A stretch of 64,000 nucleotides of DNA from MVYY01 sp012517575 (GTDB taxonomy: Bacteria; Bacteroidota; Bacteroidia; Bacteroidales; Paludibacteraceae), in contig JAVLUG010000005.1 in the NCBI GenBank assembly GCA_031629035.1, positions 62,001-126,000 of the forward strand. The letters are read 5' to 3'. Position 1 is the stretch's first letter; each line of letters opens with the position of its first letter. Under the pieces are notes generated by a model that ran no database searches, was not told where the DNA came from, and saw only the letters and a program-made list of their open reading frames with translations. The position numbers and the translations under genes are program-made. This document shows positions 1 through 9,758 of this stretch, in pieces.

Positions 1-1
1 T

Positions 2-2065
2 AACGGGTTGGATGCTACGCAACTTTCCAAACTAACTGTTACTTTTTCTAACTTAAATGAATCGGGTTATGTTTATTCTTTCACCGATTTGAATAACATT
101 CAGTTGCGCGATGGAGTTTATTCCGTTTCGTGCAGTGGACTGGACGAATATCCTGTACAATTAGGACTTACGTCAAACCTAAAAGTAAACGGAACCGAAA
201 CTTCAAAAAATTTATCTTTTATTCCCGTTACAGATTGGTCTTTTGATGATGCCACCATCACAAGTGGGGTTACAACGGCTTATAAGGGAATGTTGTTTAC
301 AGGGTCAGTTTACAATGAAAAGTCAAAAGGACATTTGGTGCTCACAGGTGATGCAACGGCTAAAGTTCCTGTTTCACCCGGAGAGAAAATGATTGTTTAT
401 TACTATTATTCTGCTAAATTTACTGTAGATGGTGGAAATGAAATATCTACAAGTAGTGGAAGTACTAATTTGATGGAATTGCATGAGTTTGTTTATTCCG
501 GATCTGCTGCTGGTTACATGACTATTGCTAATGTTACAGGAACGACTACCTATTTGACCGAAATCAAAACGGTAAAAGCTGTTGCTTACAAGTCGGTTAT
601 AACTGTTGGAGCGGATAAGGAATATCAAAACATTAATGATGCGTTGGCTGCTGTTCGCTGCATGACGCGCGAAAATACTGATACCGTAAAAATAATGATA
701 GATCCCGGAAATTACGAAGAAATGTTGGTGATTGATATTCCAAATGTTACTTTGGTTAATGCTTCTACAACACCAAGTATAGCTCTTTTAAACAAAGGTG
801 TGGATATTGATGCAAATGCTGTGCGAATTACTTCCTATTACGGACACGGATACAATTACTTCAGTATGGGCACCAACCAGAAATGGAATGCAGATGTACT
901 GAGAGTAAACAAGGAAAATGGTTATACAACCTATTCAAATACTGGAAGTGGTACAACTAACGGTTCTTACTGGAATGCAACAGTGGTAGTTTCTGCTTCC
1001 GGTTTCAGAGCTGACAATATAATTTTTGAAAATTCTTTTAATCAGTATATTTCAAAAAAAGAATCAGAGGATGTTGTTCAGGAATGGACAAGCGGAGGAA
1101 AGGGTACCCGTCCTACAACTTACGGGAGTACGGATGTCCAGAATAAGAGCTTTGTAGAAAGAGCTGCAGCTATTGCATTTACGGCAAGTGCCGACAGAGC
1201 AATTTTAAATAAGTGTCGAGTTGTTGGTCGTCAGGATTCATTTTATGGAGCTGAAGGTGCCAGAATTGCAGTTTATAAAGGGGTGTTGATGGGTGCTACC
1301 GATTATTTGTTTGGAGGCATGACACTGATTTGCTATCAAACGGATTTGGCAATGAATACGAGTGAAGCAAGTTCGGATGTTGCTTACATAACGGCGGCGC
1401 AACAAAATACAGCTCGTGGTTTTTTAATGTATGAGTGTAATGTAACTTCGGCGGTTCCTTCTGTGGAGACAGCTTCACTTTATCGCTCCAAACCCGGATA
1501 CTTTGGTCGTCCGTGGCAACCAACTACCAGCGAAGTAGTATTTTACTCTACAACCATTGAAACTACAAATAATCCAAGTTTTGACGGACTATCCTTGATT
1601 GTCCCTGCTGGATGGAATAATTCTTTGGGAGGAACTTCCGATAAAGTTTACGAGTACAACACCATAGAAAAATCGGGAATTGACAACTCTTCTTCGCGCG
1701 TTTCTTGGTCAAAAGTAATTACAGAACCGGTTTTAAGCGATGGAACAGCAATTACAACTTTCAATTTTACAAAAGGAACGGATAATTGGGATCCTATAAG
1801 CATTTTAAAATCTAAGGATTTAAATGCAGATTTTTCATTACCAAAGATAGAAGATTTTGTTCAGATATTTTCAGATGGAAGTAAAGTCTTCATTTCAAAT
1901 GTAAAAAAGCCCTCCAAAATAAAAATTTATAACGTAAATGGTTCTTTATCTTTTGTTAAGGAAATATCCGAAGATGATGAAATTGCACTGGGTAAAGGTT
2001 TCTGGATTGTGAATATAGTGAATAGTGAAGGCAGTAAAACAGCAAAAGTTTTAATAAATAAATAA
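2..2065 (+). CDS. Pectin methylesterase (CE8) with T9SS sorting domain, 5'-truncated
   Basis: The reading frame is open to the first base of the window, so the true start lies upstream and the TTG at 8 is not a credible start. The C-terminal half is a pectinesterase (CE8) beta-helix. Numbering from the codon at 8, the catalytic set is visible: QD at 409-410 (in GRQDSF), the nucleophile Asp432 (in DYLFG) and Arg501 (in GRPW). The region before residue ~200 looks like a beta-sandwich module (WSF... AYKG) that resembles modules in the proteins at 6281 and 7162. The last ~70 residues form a type A T9SS sorting domain, so the enzyme is probably exported through the Por system and demethylates homogalacturonan for the pectate lyases that follow. 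The stop codon abuts the next ATG. Confidence 0.9.
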   Translation, partial: NGLDATQLSKLTVTFSNLNESGYVYSFTDLNNIQLRDGVYSVSCSGLDEYPVQLGLTSNLKVNGTETSKNLSFIPVTDWSFDDATITSGVTTAYKGMLFTGSVYNEKSKGHLVLTGDATAKVPVSPGEKMIVYYYYSAKFTVDGGNEISTSSGSTNLMELHEFVYSGSAAGYMTIANVTGTTTYLTEIKTVKAVAYKSVITVGADKEYQNINDALAAVRCMTRENTDTVKIMIDPGNYEEMLVIDIPNVTLVNASTTPSIALLNKGVDIDANAVRITSYYGHGYNYFSMGTNQKWNADVLRVNKENGYTTYSNTGSGTTNGSYWNATVVVSASGFRADNIIFENSFNQYISKKESEDVVQEWTSGGKGTRPTTYGSTDVQNKSFVERAAAIAFTASADRAILNKCRVVGRQDSFYGAEGARIAVYKGVLMGATDYLFGGMTLICYQTDLAMNTSEASSDVAYITAAQQNTARGFLMYECNVTSAVPSVETASLYRSKPGYFGRPWQPTTSEVVFYSTTIETTNNPSFDGLSLIVPAGWNNSLGGTSDKVYEYNTIEKSGIDNSSSRVSWSKVITEPVLSDGTAITTFNFTKGTDNWDPISILKSKDLNADFSLPKIEDFVQIFSDGSKVFISNVKKPSKIKIYNVNGSLSFVKEISEDDEIALGKGFWIVNIVNSEGSKTAKVLINK

Positions 2066-3787
2066 ATGAGGAAAAATAGCAGAGTCACAATTTTGTGTTT
2101 TTTAATTTCAAGTGTTTTTTTGTTTCCCATATTTGCTCAAGTTCCGGCATTCCCCGGAGCAGAAGGTGATGGAATGTACACTACCGGTGGACGTGGAGGA
2201 AAGATACTTTACGTAACCAAACTCACTGATGACGGGACAACAGGCACGTTGCGCTGGGCAATCAATCAGTCGGGTGCAAGAATTATTATGTTCAAAGTAG
2301 CCGGTATTATTCCGCTTACTTCTGAACTCAGGATAAAAAACAGTAACCTGACTATCGCCGGCCAAAGTGCGCCGGGTGATGGAATTTGTCTGAAAAATTA
2401 CCCGGTTGTAGTTCAGGCAAGTAATGTGATTATTCGTTTTATGCGATTTCGAATGGGCGATGAGGCAGCTGCAGCCGATAAATTGGCGGGAAACACGTCT
2501 TACAGTTGGGATGGTGCAGATGCTATTTGGGGAAGAGATGCAAGCAATATTATTCTTGATCATTGTTCGATGAGTTGGAATATTGATGAATGTGCTTCCT
2601 TCTATGACAATAAAAATTTTACGATGCAGTGGTGCATTCTCGCAGAAAGTTTGAGAAATTCAGTGCATTCGAAAGGAGCACATGGTTATGGAGGAATTTG
2701 GGGTGGCGAACCGGCAACTTTTCATCATAATTTGCTGGCTTTCCACGACAGTCGCAACCCAAGATTTTGTGGAAGTCGTTATACCAATAGCCCTGCTACC
2801 GAAAAAGTGAATTTTACCAACAACGTTATTTACAACTGGGGCAGTAATTCGGGTTATGCCGGAGAAGGTGGTTATTACAACATGATGAATAATTATTACC
2901 GTTCGGGAAAAGCAACTAAAACTTCAAATGGTGTATATTATCGAATTTTTAGTCCTAATGCTGATGATGGATCGAATACTCAACCCAAAGGTGTATGGGG
3001 ACATTTTCATTTAAGCGGGAATATTATGATCAATACGCCGAGTGTTACGGAAAATAACTGGTTGGGATTTCAGCCTAGTGGAACTTATTCAGATTCAATT
3101 AAGTCGGAAGTCCCTTTTGAGTTTCCTCCTTATTTAAGGTTGCAACGTGCCGATAGTGCCTACTTGAGTGTAACGAGCTTTGCAGGGGCAAGTTTGAAAC
3201 GAGATGCAGTGGACACGAGAATTGTTAATAATGTTCTAAATGGAACAGTTACGGTTACCAGCGGAAGCAATGGAAGCACCGGCGGTTTTATTGATTCTCA
3301 GGCTGATGTTGGTGGATGGCCTGAATATACTTATGATCCTGCATCCGTTCCGAGTGATACAGATGCCGATGGAATGCCCGATGATTGGGAAACATCAAAA
3401 GGTTTGAATCCAAACGATGCTACTGATGGCAGTACAAAAACGCTCGATGGACAATACACTAATGTTGAAGTTTATCTGAATGAATTGGCTGCTCCTGTTG
3501 TAAATCGACAATATTTAGAAAGTAATACGGCTGTAAACGAAATTCAAGCAAACTCTTCTTTGCGTATTTATCCCAATCCTTTCAAATCGGGAAATTTAAA
3601 TATCAAAACAGATGAAAAAATCAATAAAGTCGGATTTTATTTGTTGACCGGTACAAAAATATATGAAAAAGAAATTGTTGGAACAGAAGTTTCATTTACC
3701 ATGCCACAGTTAAATGTCGGAATTTATCTTGTAAAAGTTAAAATGGAAAATGGAAAAGTTCTTCCAACGCTTTTGATAGTTGAATAA
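2066..3787 (+). CDS. Secreted pectate lyase, PL1-like, with T9SS sorting domain
   Basis: The protein has 573 residues. An N-terminal signal peptide ends around FAQ (residue ~25). The catalytic right-handed beta-helix begins with AFPGAEGDG and GGRGGKILYVT, followed by GTLRWA, LTIAGQSAPGDG, DHCSMSW and SRNPRF, a pattern typical of Bacteroidetes family 1 pectate lyases. Near residue ~430 an Asp-rich, calcium-binding-like stretch (DTDADGMPDDWE) resembles thrombospondin type 3 or EF-hand loops. The C-terminus (IYPNPF... to the end) is a type A T9SS sorting domain. It starts directly after the upstream methylesterase stop, so the two are surely co-transcribed. Expected role: beta-elimination of de-esterified homogalacturonan at the cell surface. 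The exact CAZy subfamily was not tested. Confidence 0.9.
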   Translation: MRKNSRVTILCFLISSVFLFPIFAQVPAFPGAEGDGMYTTGGRGGKILYVTKLTDDGTTGTLRWAINQSGARIIMFKVAGIIPLTSELRIKNSNLTIAGQSAPGDGICLKNYPVVVQASNVIIRFMRFRMGDEAAAADKLAGNTSYSWDGADAIWGRDASNIILDHCSMSWNIDECASFYDNKNFTMQWCILAESLRNSVHSKGAHGYGGIWGGEPATFHHNLLAFHDSRNPRFCGSRYTNSPATEKVNFTNNVIYNWGSNSGYAGEGGYYNMMNNYYRSGKATKTSNGVYYRIFSPNADDGSNTQPKGVWGHFHLSGNIMINTPSVTENNWLGFQPSGTYSDSIKSEVPFEFPPYLRLQRADSAYLSVTSFAGASLKRDAVDTRIVNNVLNGTVTVTSGSNGSTGGFIDSQADVGGWPEYTYDPASVPSDTDADGMPDDWETSKGLNPNDATDGSTKTLDGQYTNVEVYLNELAAPVVNRQYLESNTAVNEIQANSSLRIYPNPFKSGNLNIKTDEKINKVGFYLLTGTKIYEKEIVGTEVSFTMPQLNVGIYLVKVKMENGKVLPTLLIVE

Positions 3788-3800
3788 TAATTACGATAAA

Positions 3801-5216
3801 ATGAAAATCTTCAATAAATTGGTTCTTGTTTGTTTTCTTTGTATGGTTGGCGTTTTTACATCCGCTCAAATCCAGGCTTTTCCCGGAGCTTGTGGAGGAG
3901 GAATGTTTGCTTCAGGAGGCAGAGGCGGACGGGTTTTATATGTAACTTCACTTGCCGACGATAATTCTGAAGGTACGTTACGTTGGGCAGTCAGTCAAAA
4001 AGGGCCAAGAACCATTCTTTTTAAAGTTTCAGGAATTATTTCTTTGGAGAAAACATTAAACATTAAAGAACCAAATCTGACGATTGCTGGACAAAGTGCA
4101 CCCGGAGACGGCATTTGCATCAAAAATCATGGGGTTTTCATTGCAGCCGATAATGTGATTATTCGTTTTATTCGTTTTCGTCTTGGTAATGAGCTGATAC
4201 ACAATGAAAGCGATGCAGTTGGAGGAAGAAATTGTAAAAATGTAATCATTGATCATTGTTCCATGAGCTGGAGTATTGATGAGTGTGCTTCGTTTTATTC
4301 AAATGAAAATTTCACCTTGCAGTGGTGTATTGTTTCAGAATCTTTAAACAATGCCGGTCATGCAAAAGGTGCTCACGGATATGGAGGGATTTGGGGCGGA
4401 AAAAATGCCAGCTTCCATCATAATTTGATTGCTCACAATGTAAGTCGTAATCCTCGATTTAACGGTTGGAAAAGGGAAGGATTGAAGTATAATACTTCTA
4501 TTGATGAAGAACGCGTCGATTTCAGAAACAATGTGATTTTTAATTGGGGCGACAATAGTTCTTATGGTGGTGAAAATGGAAAATATAACATTGTGGGAAA
4601 TTATTTCAAATATGGACCTGCGACAAAACCATCAGCCAGATTCAGAATCACACAAATAGATATGGATAGCCATCCGGAAATGGTTTCTCCCGGCTTTGGA
4701 CAATATTTTATCGAAAAAAATTTTGTGTATAACTGTCCAGAATGTATGGAAGACAATTGGGAATGTGTATCTTATGCCGAAGGCGTTGACAAGCAACTTT
4801 GTAAGGTAACACAACCTTTTGAATGTACCCCCGTTATAGAACAACCTGTTGAAATTGCCTATAAAAAAGTATTGCAATTTGCAGGTGCTTCATTGAGCAG
4901 AGATGCAGTGGATAAACGAATTGCCAAAGAAACTTTTAAAGGAAAGGTAACTTATAAGGGTTCTATTAGCGGCAGACCCGGCATTATTGATTCTCAAAAT
5001 GATGTGGGTGGGTGGCCTGTTTACCGTTCCAACCAACCATATCCAGACAGCAATCAGGATGGTATTCCAGATGGCTGGCTCGAAAAAAAACATCCCGGAA
5101 AATCTGCTACCGATTTTAACGAAGAAGGTTATACTTATTTGGAAGTTTATCTGAACAGTTTGGTCGAAAAAATAACTCAATCGGAATATGCCGGTGCTTT
5201 GTCCAATAAATTGTAG
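3801..5216 (+). CDS. Secreted pectate lyase, PL1-like, without sorting domain
   Basis: The ATG at 3801 is chosen because it begins a clean signal peptide (MKIFNKLVLV... TSA); an in-frame TTG at 3780 would overlap the previous gene. At 471 residues this is a paralogue of the preceding lyase: AFPGACGGG, GGRGGRVLYVT, GTLRWAVSQ, LTIAGQSAPGDG, DHCSMSW and VSRNPRF are all retained. The C-terminus keeps the DSNQDGIPDGW calcium-loop-like segment but ends without a T9SS domain. It may therefore be periplasmic, working on oligosaccharides, while its sister is exported. It lies 13 bp after the previous stop and 6 bp before the next gene. Confidence 0.9.
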   Translation: MKIFNKLVLVCFLCMVGVFTSAQIQAFPGACGGGMFASGGRGGRVLYVTSLADDNSEGTLRWAVSQKGPRTILFKVSGIISLEKTLNIKEPNLTIAGQSAPGDGICIKNHGVFIAADNVIIRFIRFRLGNELIHNESDAVGGRNCKNVIIDHCSMSWSIDECASFYSNENFTLQWCIVSESLNNAGHAKGAHGYGGIWGGKNASFHHNLIAHNVSRNPRFNGWKREGLKYNTSIDEERVDFRNNVIFNWGDNSSYGGENGKYNIVGNYFKYGPATKPSARFRITQIDMDSHPEMVSPGFGQYFIEKNFVYNCPECMEDNWECVSYAEGVDKQLCKVTQPFECTPVIEQPVEIAYKKVLQFAGASLSRDAVDKRIAKETFKGKVTYKGSISGRPGIIDSQNDVGGWPVYRSNQPYPDSNQDGIPDGWLEKKHPGKSATDFNEEGYTYLEVYLNSLVEKITQSEYAGALSNKL

Positions 5217-5222
5217 GCAAAA

Positions 5223-6200
5223 ATGAAAAAGTTTTTTCCAATATTGCTGGTTTTTTTCATGGTTTTTTCTGTGATGTCATATGCCAATAAGGTTATTGTG
5301 GTGGACAGAAACGGGACGGGTGATTTTCGGAATATTCAGCAAGCCATTGATGCTGTTCGGGCATTTAACCCAGACGGTTGGGTTACCATTTACATAAAAA
5401 ACGGATTTTATAAAGAAAAAATTGAAATTCCGACTCATATTTGCAATATCCGATTGATTGGCGAGAACAGAGACAAAACTATTATCAGTTTCGATGACCA
5501 TGCAAAAATCAACAACATGGGAACATTTAAAACCTACACTTTAAAAATTTGCGGTAACGACATTTTGGTTCAAAATCTGACAATAGAAAATGCAGCAGCA
5601 CCTGTGGCTCAAGCGGTGGTATTGCATGTTGAAGGCGATAGAATTGTTTTTTTGAATTGTCGTTTTTTGGGAAATCAGGATACTGTTTATGCCGGACGCG
5701 AAAATTCTCGCCAGTATTTTGAAAATTGCTATATCGAAGGAACAACCGATTTTATTTTTGGCCCGGCTACCTGTTGGTTTGAAAAATGTCAGATTCACTG
5801 CAAACGAAATTCATACATCACGGCAGCCAGTACACCACAACATATTCAATATGGATTTATTTTTAATAATTGTACTGTTTCACTGGCTGATTCCGTAAAC
5901 GCTGTTTATTTGGGAAGACCGTGGCGACCTTATGCCATGACTGTTTTCATGAATTGTTATTTACCTAAAGGAATTGTTCCTGCCGGTTGGCACAATTGGA
6001 ATAATCCGGAAAATGAAAAAACAGCACGATATTATGAATACAACAATTCTGGCGAAGGAAGTAAAACTGACCTGCGGGTAAAATGGGTAAAACAGCTTAC
6101 CCCAAAGGAATCTGAAGATATGACAATCGAACATGTTCTTGGAAATTTTGTGGAAAACATAAAAAGAGGAAATATGATAGAAACACTTCAAGTTAAATGA
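5223..6200 (+). CDS. Pectin methylesterase (CE8)
   Basis: A compact 325-residue pectinesterase with a signal peptide (MKKFFPILLV... SYA) and no sorting domain. The catalytic residues are visible as Gln152-Asp153 (NQDT), Asp176 (TDFIFG) and Arg232 (GRPWRP). It also carries the N-terminal IVVDRNGTGDF strand found in most CE8 enzymes. It probably acts in the periplasm or as a small secreted enzyme, removing methyl esters from pectic oligosaccharides so that the PL1 enzyme encoded 6 bp upstream can cleave them. It is almost certainly in the same operon as the three preceding genes. Confidence 0.93.
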   Translation: MKKFFPILLVFFMVFSVMSYANKVIVVDRNGTGDFRNIQQAIDAVRAFNPDGWVTIYIKNGFYKEKIEIPTHICNIRLIGENRDKTIISFDDHAKINNMGTFKTYTLKICGNDILVQNLTIENAAAPVAQAVVLHVEGDRIVFLNCRFLGNQDTVYAGRENSRQYFENCYIEGTTDFIFGPATCWFEKCQIHCKRNSYITAASTPQHIQYGFIFNNCTVSLADSVNAVYLGRPWRPYAMTVFMNCYLPKGIVPAGWHNWNNPENEKTARYYEYNNSGEGSKTDLRVKWVKQLTPKESEDMTIEHVLGNFVENIKRGNMIETLQVK

Positions 6201-6280
6201 AAAATTCTTTAAAAAAATAACTATAATCAATTAATTATCTATTATTCAATTATTTATTAACAAATTAAAATTTTACTATT

Positions 6281-7039
6281 ATGAAAAAAATTTTACTTGG
6301 TGCCATTTTATTGGCCAGTGCAACAACGATGTTCGCACAAAAAACATGGAATTTTAGTGTCACGGAGAAATTTCCGGCTCAAACATTTTCATCCACGACT
6401 ACAATTGATGGATTGAAAATCATGGCGACTGCTGATGCAAATGTTGTGATTGATGCAAATACAAAAAAACATTTACCCTATTCATTTACTCAGCGTTTGA
6501 AATTAGGTGGGTCGGGAGGATTTACTGCAGAAAATCGGTATATGCCAACTACTCGTGCTTTGGTATTTCAGGTTAGTGGTTCCGGAACTATAACAGTTTG
6601 TTGTCTCTCTTCAAGCAGTAGCGCAGACAGAAGGTTGTTGCTTACTAATGGGATTGATTCAATTTCTTCTTTCAGTGCTCCAGGAACTTATAGCGATGCA
6701 GAGGGGAATAATATTCCTTTAGAAACTTTCAACTATACTGGTGGAGCTGCAACTCTTTATTTGTATTCAGTTAGCAGTGGTGTGAATATTTATTTATTGG
6801 ATGTTTCTTCAGCAGTTAACATTGTTGATTTTATAAAAAATCCAACACATAACACATTTGCTTCTTTTAACGGTTCTGAAATTGTAAATGCTAAGGGTTT
6901 GTCATTACAGGTTTTTAATGCAAGCGGAAAAAGAATCATTGCTTCTTCCGCCACCACAATTTCTACAGCTCAACTTCCAAAAGGAGTATACATCGTCCGT
7001 GAGATAGGAACATCTAATACTTTAAAATTTGTAAAATAG
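6281..7039 (+). CDS. Small secreted T9SS-tagged protein, possible pectin-binding module
   Basis: The protein has 252 residues: a signal peptide (MKKILLGAILL... FAQ), one beta-rich module (KTWNFS to IYLLDVSS, roughly residues 22-180) and a type A T9SS sorting domain (residues ~185-252, ending in NTLKFVK). I do not recognise a catalytic motif. The module resembles, at the level of pattern, the N-terminal part of the methylesterase at 2-2065 and the stretch before the sorting domain of the lyase at 7162. In those enzymes it is appended to pectinases, so a carbohydrate-binding or adhesive role is a reasonable inference but is not shown. It is followed by a strong hairpin terminator. Confidence 0.75.
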   Translation: MKKILLGAILLASATTMFAQKTWNFSVTEKFPAQTFSSTTTIDGLKIMATADANVVIDANTKKHLPYSFTQRLKLGGSGGFTAENRYMPTTRALVFQVSGSGTITVCCLSSSSSADRRLLLTNGIDSISSFSAPGTYSDAEGNNIPLETFNYTGGAATLYLYSVSSGVNIYLLDVSSAVNIVDFIKNPTHNTFASFNGSEIVNAKGLSLQVFNASGKRIIASSATTISTAQLPKGVYIVREIGTSNTLKFVK

Positions 7040-7057
7040 TTTTTTAAATAAGTTGTA

Positions 7058-7103
7058 GTTTTACGAGCTGTTCAAAGATTTTGGACAGCTCGTGAAACTT
7101 TAT
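7058..7103 (+). terminator. Hairpin terminator after the first pectinase operon
   Basis: A 14-bp stem (7058-7071 pairs with 7085-7098, one G-T pair) with the core ACGAGCTGT/ACAGCTCGT and a 13-nt loop lies 18 bp after the stop of the small T9SS protein and is followed by a short T-rich tail. It separates the first four pectinase genes and the small protein from the large lyase. Confidence 0.75.
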
Positions 7104-7161
7104 TCATTCAAACAAATCTAATTCATTCAATTACAAACTTTAAAATTTAGAATCTTACCTC

Positions 7162-9669
7162 ATGAACAAAACTGTTATTCTCTTTCTCAATTTAATGTTT
7201 ATCTTTTCGTTATCAGCTTATTCACAATCAATCGACATTTTTGAAGCAAACGGCTGGCTGGAATCGGCTTATCTCAAGTGGCATTCTTCCGGTTCGTTAG
7301 AAAGCTATAATGTTTACTATTCAGGAGGAGGATTTACGAATAAAAAAATTGACAGTCCTTTAATTCGTAAATATGCAGATTATTGGAGGGCCGATATTGT
7401 CGGATTGTCAGAAGGAGAATACAGTTTTATGGTTAAGCCTGTAGTGAATGGAACGGAAGTCGAAGGAGCATCGGTAAGTTCCATATCAGTCAAAGCTCAC
7501 GACAGGAGTGGTTTTGCTTTTCAAGGCAATCGCGTTCCGGGCGCTTATAAAAGTGATGGAACATTAAAAGACAATGCGGTCATTCTTTACATCAGCGAAA
7601 ATAATAAAAATTCGGTTTCTATGACGGTTACCGGAGCCAGCTCCAATCCTTGTGTCGGATTACAAACTATTTTGGATGGTTTTAAAAAAGGAAAAGACAA
7701 TCGTCCCCTATCGGTTCGATTGATTGGGCAAATTACTGACCTTGATTATATGTTGAATGGTGATATTGTGATCGAGAACAGCAATAATGCTTCGGGATCT
7801 ATCACTTTTGAAGGAATTGGCGATGATGCGGTGGCTGATGGTTGGGGTCTACGTTTAAAGAGCGCATCCAATGTCGAAGTCAGGAATATTGGATTTATGA
7901 ATTGCGACAGTGGTGAAGGCGATGATATTGGGCTGCAACAAGATAATGATCATATCTGGGTTCACAACTGCGATTTTTTTTATGGACAAACTGGCAGCGA
8001 TGCCGATCAAATTAAAGGAGATGGAGCGCTCGACTGTAAAAAATCAACTTATGTTACTTTTTCTTATAACCATTTCTGGGACAATGGGAAATGCAATTTG
8101 TTAGGTTTAAGTGAAGGTACTACTTCCGGCCTTTACATTACGTATCATCACAATTGGTACGATCATTCCGATTCGCGGCATCCTCGTGTTCGTTATTATT
8201 CTGCTCATATTTACAACAATTATTATGATGGCAATGCAAAATACGGAGTCGGAGTAACGACTGCAGCTTCTGTTTTTGTTGAAGGAAATTATTTCCGTAA
8301 TTGCAAATATCCAATGCTGATTTCAATGCAGGGTACTGATGTTTATCAATCCGAAGGAACATTCTCGAGTGAAGATGGAGGTATGATAAAAGCTTTCAAT
8401 AATTACATGACAGGACAAAGTAGATTTGTTCCTTATGGAAGTTCCGATTTTGCAAATTCAACCGTTGATTTCGATGCTTATGTTGCCGCCTCAAGAAATG
8501 AAACAGTTCCTTCTTCAGTGAAAACAAAGCAAGGTTCAAATACTTATAATAATTTTGATACGGATGCTTCGGTCATGTATTCATATACAGTAGATTCGCC
8601 GGATGGAGCAAAAGAGAAAGTTATGCAATATGCTGGTCGAGTAAACGGAGGTGATTTGAAATGGACTTTTAATAACTCAGTTGATGACACATCTTACGCT
8701 GTAAATTCAGGATTGAAATCGGTGCTTACAAATTATGAAACTACTTTAGTCTTCGTGCAGGGAGAAAGCACTTTTTCTGGCAGTTCACAAACTTTGACTG
8801 TAACTGGAGATGTCAATCAAATTGTAACATTAGGAAATGCCATCAGCAATATTATTTTCACTTGGGGAGGTGATGCAACAGATGCAACGGTATCCGGTTT
8901 ACCTGCTTCTGGAATCAGTTTTGTAAAAGACGCTACTGCCAAAACTATTACCATTTCTGGTACACCAACAGCCACAGTTTCTTATATCGTCACAACTTCA
9001 GGAACTGCAGGAACTCCTGTCAGTATTTCCGGTGTTATTACCGTTAACAATGGCTCTGGTTCAACAGGTGCGATGATTCATAATTTTACCACCGATGGCA
9101 AAAACAGTACTTTCTATTCCATTACTGGAAATTTGTCAACAAGTTATGGTACTGTAACTTATCAGGGTTTAACTTTGACTCAATGTCTCAAAATGGAATC
9201 AAGTACCAATATTAGCTTTACAACTACTTCTGTAGCAACCTTAACGCTGGTCTTTAACTCTGATTATTCGGGTACCATTAAAATTGATGGAATCACTTAT
9301 ACTCCTTCATTAACAAACGGAATTGTTACCATTTCTTCGCTTCCTGCCGGAACTCATACGATTTTAAAAGGAAGCGGATCCAGTTATTTATTCTACATGA
9401 GTACAGTTTACGATACTTTTTCTGGAATAAGTGATACAGCTCATTCAACTTATATTCAGCTTTATCCAAATCCTGTAAACAATTTATTGATTATCAATTC
9501 AAATGAAAAAGTGATGAAAGTCGAAATCGTTAGCATTTCAGGCCAAATAATTAAGCATTTAAATGGAAATATCTCAAGCATTGATTTGAGCCATTTGACT
9601 AACGGCAATTATATTATAAAAATACATACGCAAAGTGGAATAAAGACGAAACTGGTTGTGAAGAATTAG
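7162..9669 (+). CDS. Multidomain secreted pectate lyase (PL1) with T9SS sorting domain
   Basis: The protein has 835 residues. After the signal peptide (to about YSQ) there is a fibronectin III-like segment (residues ~25-110), then a PL1 beta-helix at ~125-430 with GWGLRLKSASNVEVRNIGF, DGALDCK, YHHNWYDHSDSRHPRVR and NNYYDG, which carry the calcium-binding Asp positions and the catalytic Arg of this family. An Ig-like segment with a VSGLPASG pattern (~545-630) follows, then a beta-sandwich module resembling the protein at 6281 (~640-760), and finally a type A T9SS domain (YPNPVN... to the end). It is likely the main surface endo-pectate lyase of the cluster. It is preceded by a terminator, so it probably has its own promoter, which I could not assign with confidence. 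Confidence 0.9.
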   Translation: MNKTVILFLNLMFIFSLSAYSQSIDIFEANGWLESAYLKWHSSGSLESYNVYYSGGGFTNKKIDSPLIRKYADYWRADIVGLSEGEYSFMVKPVVNGTEVEGASVSSISVKAHDRSGFAFQGNRVPGAYKSDGTLKDNAVILYISENNKNSVSMTVTGASSNPCVGLQTILDGFKKGKDNRPLSVRLIGQITDLDYMLNGDIVIENSNNASGSITFEGIGDDAVADGWGLRLKSASNVEVRNIGFMNCDSGEGDDIGLQQDNDHIWVHNCDFFYGQTGSDADQIKGDGALDCKKSTYVTFSYNHFWDNGKCNLLGLSEGTTSGLYITYHHNWYDHSDSRHPRVRYYSAHIYNNYYDGNAKYGVGVTTAASVFVEGNYFRNCKYPMLISMQGTDVYQSEGTFSSEDGGMIKAFNNYMTGQSRFVPYGSSDFANSTVDFDAYVAASRNETVPSSVKTKQGSNTYNNFDTDASVMYSYTVDSPDGAKEKVMQYAGRVNGGDLKWTFNNSVDDTSYAVNSGLKSVLTNYETTLVFVQGESTFSGSSQTLTVTGDVNQIVTLGNAISNIIFTWGGDATDATVSGLPASGISFVKDATAKTITISGTPTATVSYIVTTSGTAGTPVSISGVITVNNGSGSTGAMIHNFTTDGKNSTFYSITGNLSTSYGTVTYQGLTLTQCLKMESSTNISFTTTSVATLTLVFNSDYSGTIKIDGITYTPSLTNGIVTISSLPAGTHTILKGSGSSYLFYMSTVYDTFSGISDTAHSTYIQLYPNPVNNLLIINSNEKVMKVEIVSISGQIIKHLNGNISSIDLSHLTNGNYIIKIHTQSGIKTKLVVKN

Positions 9670-9758
9670 GTTTTTATTTTGGGCACATGGCAGAGAAGAA
9701 TATTTAAAACAATATTCATTGCTTGTGCTCTCTTTCAATAGAATTTAATTTTTTTATC

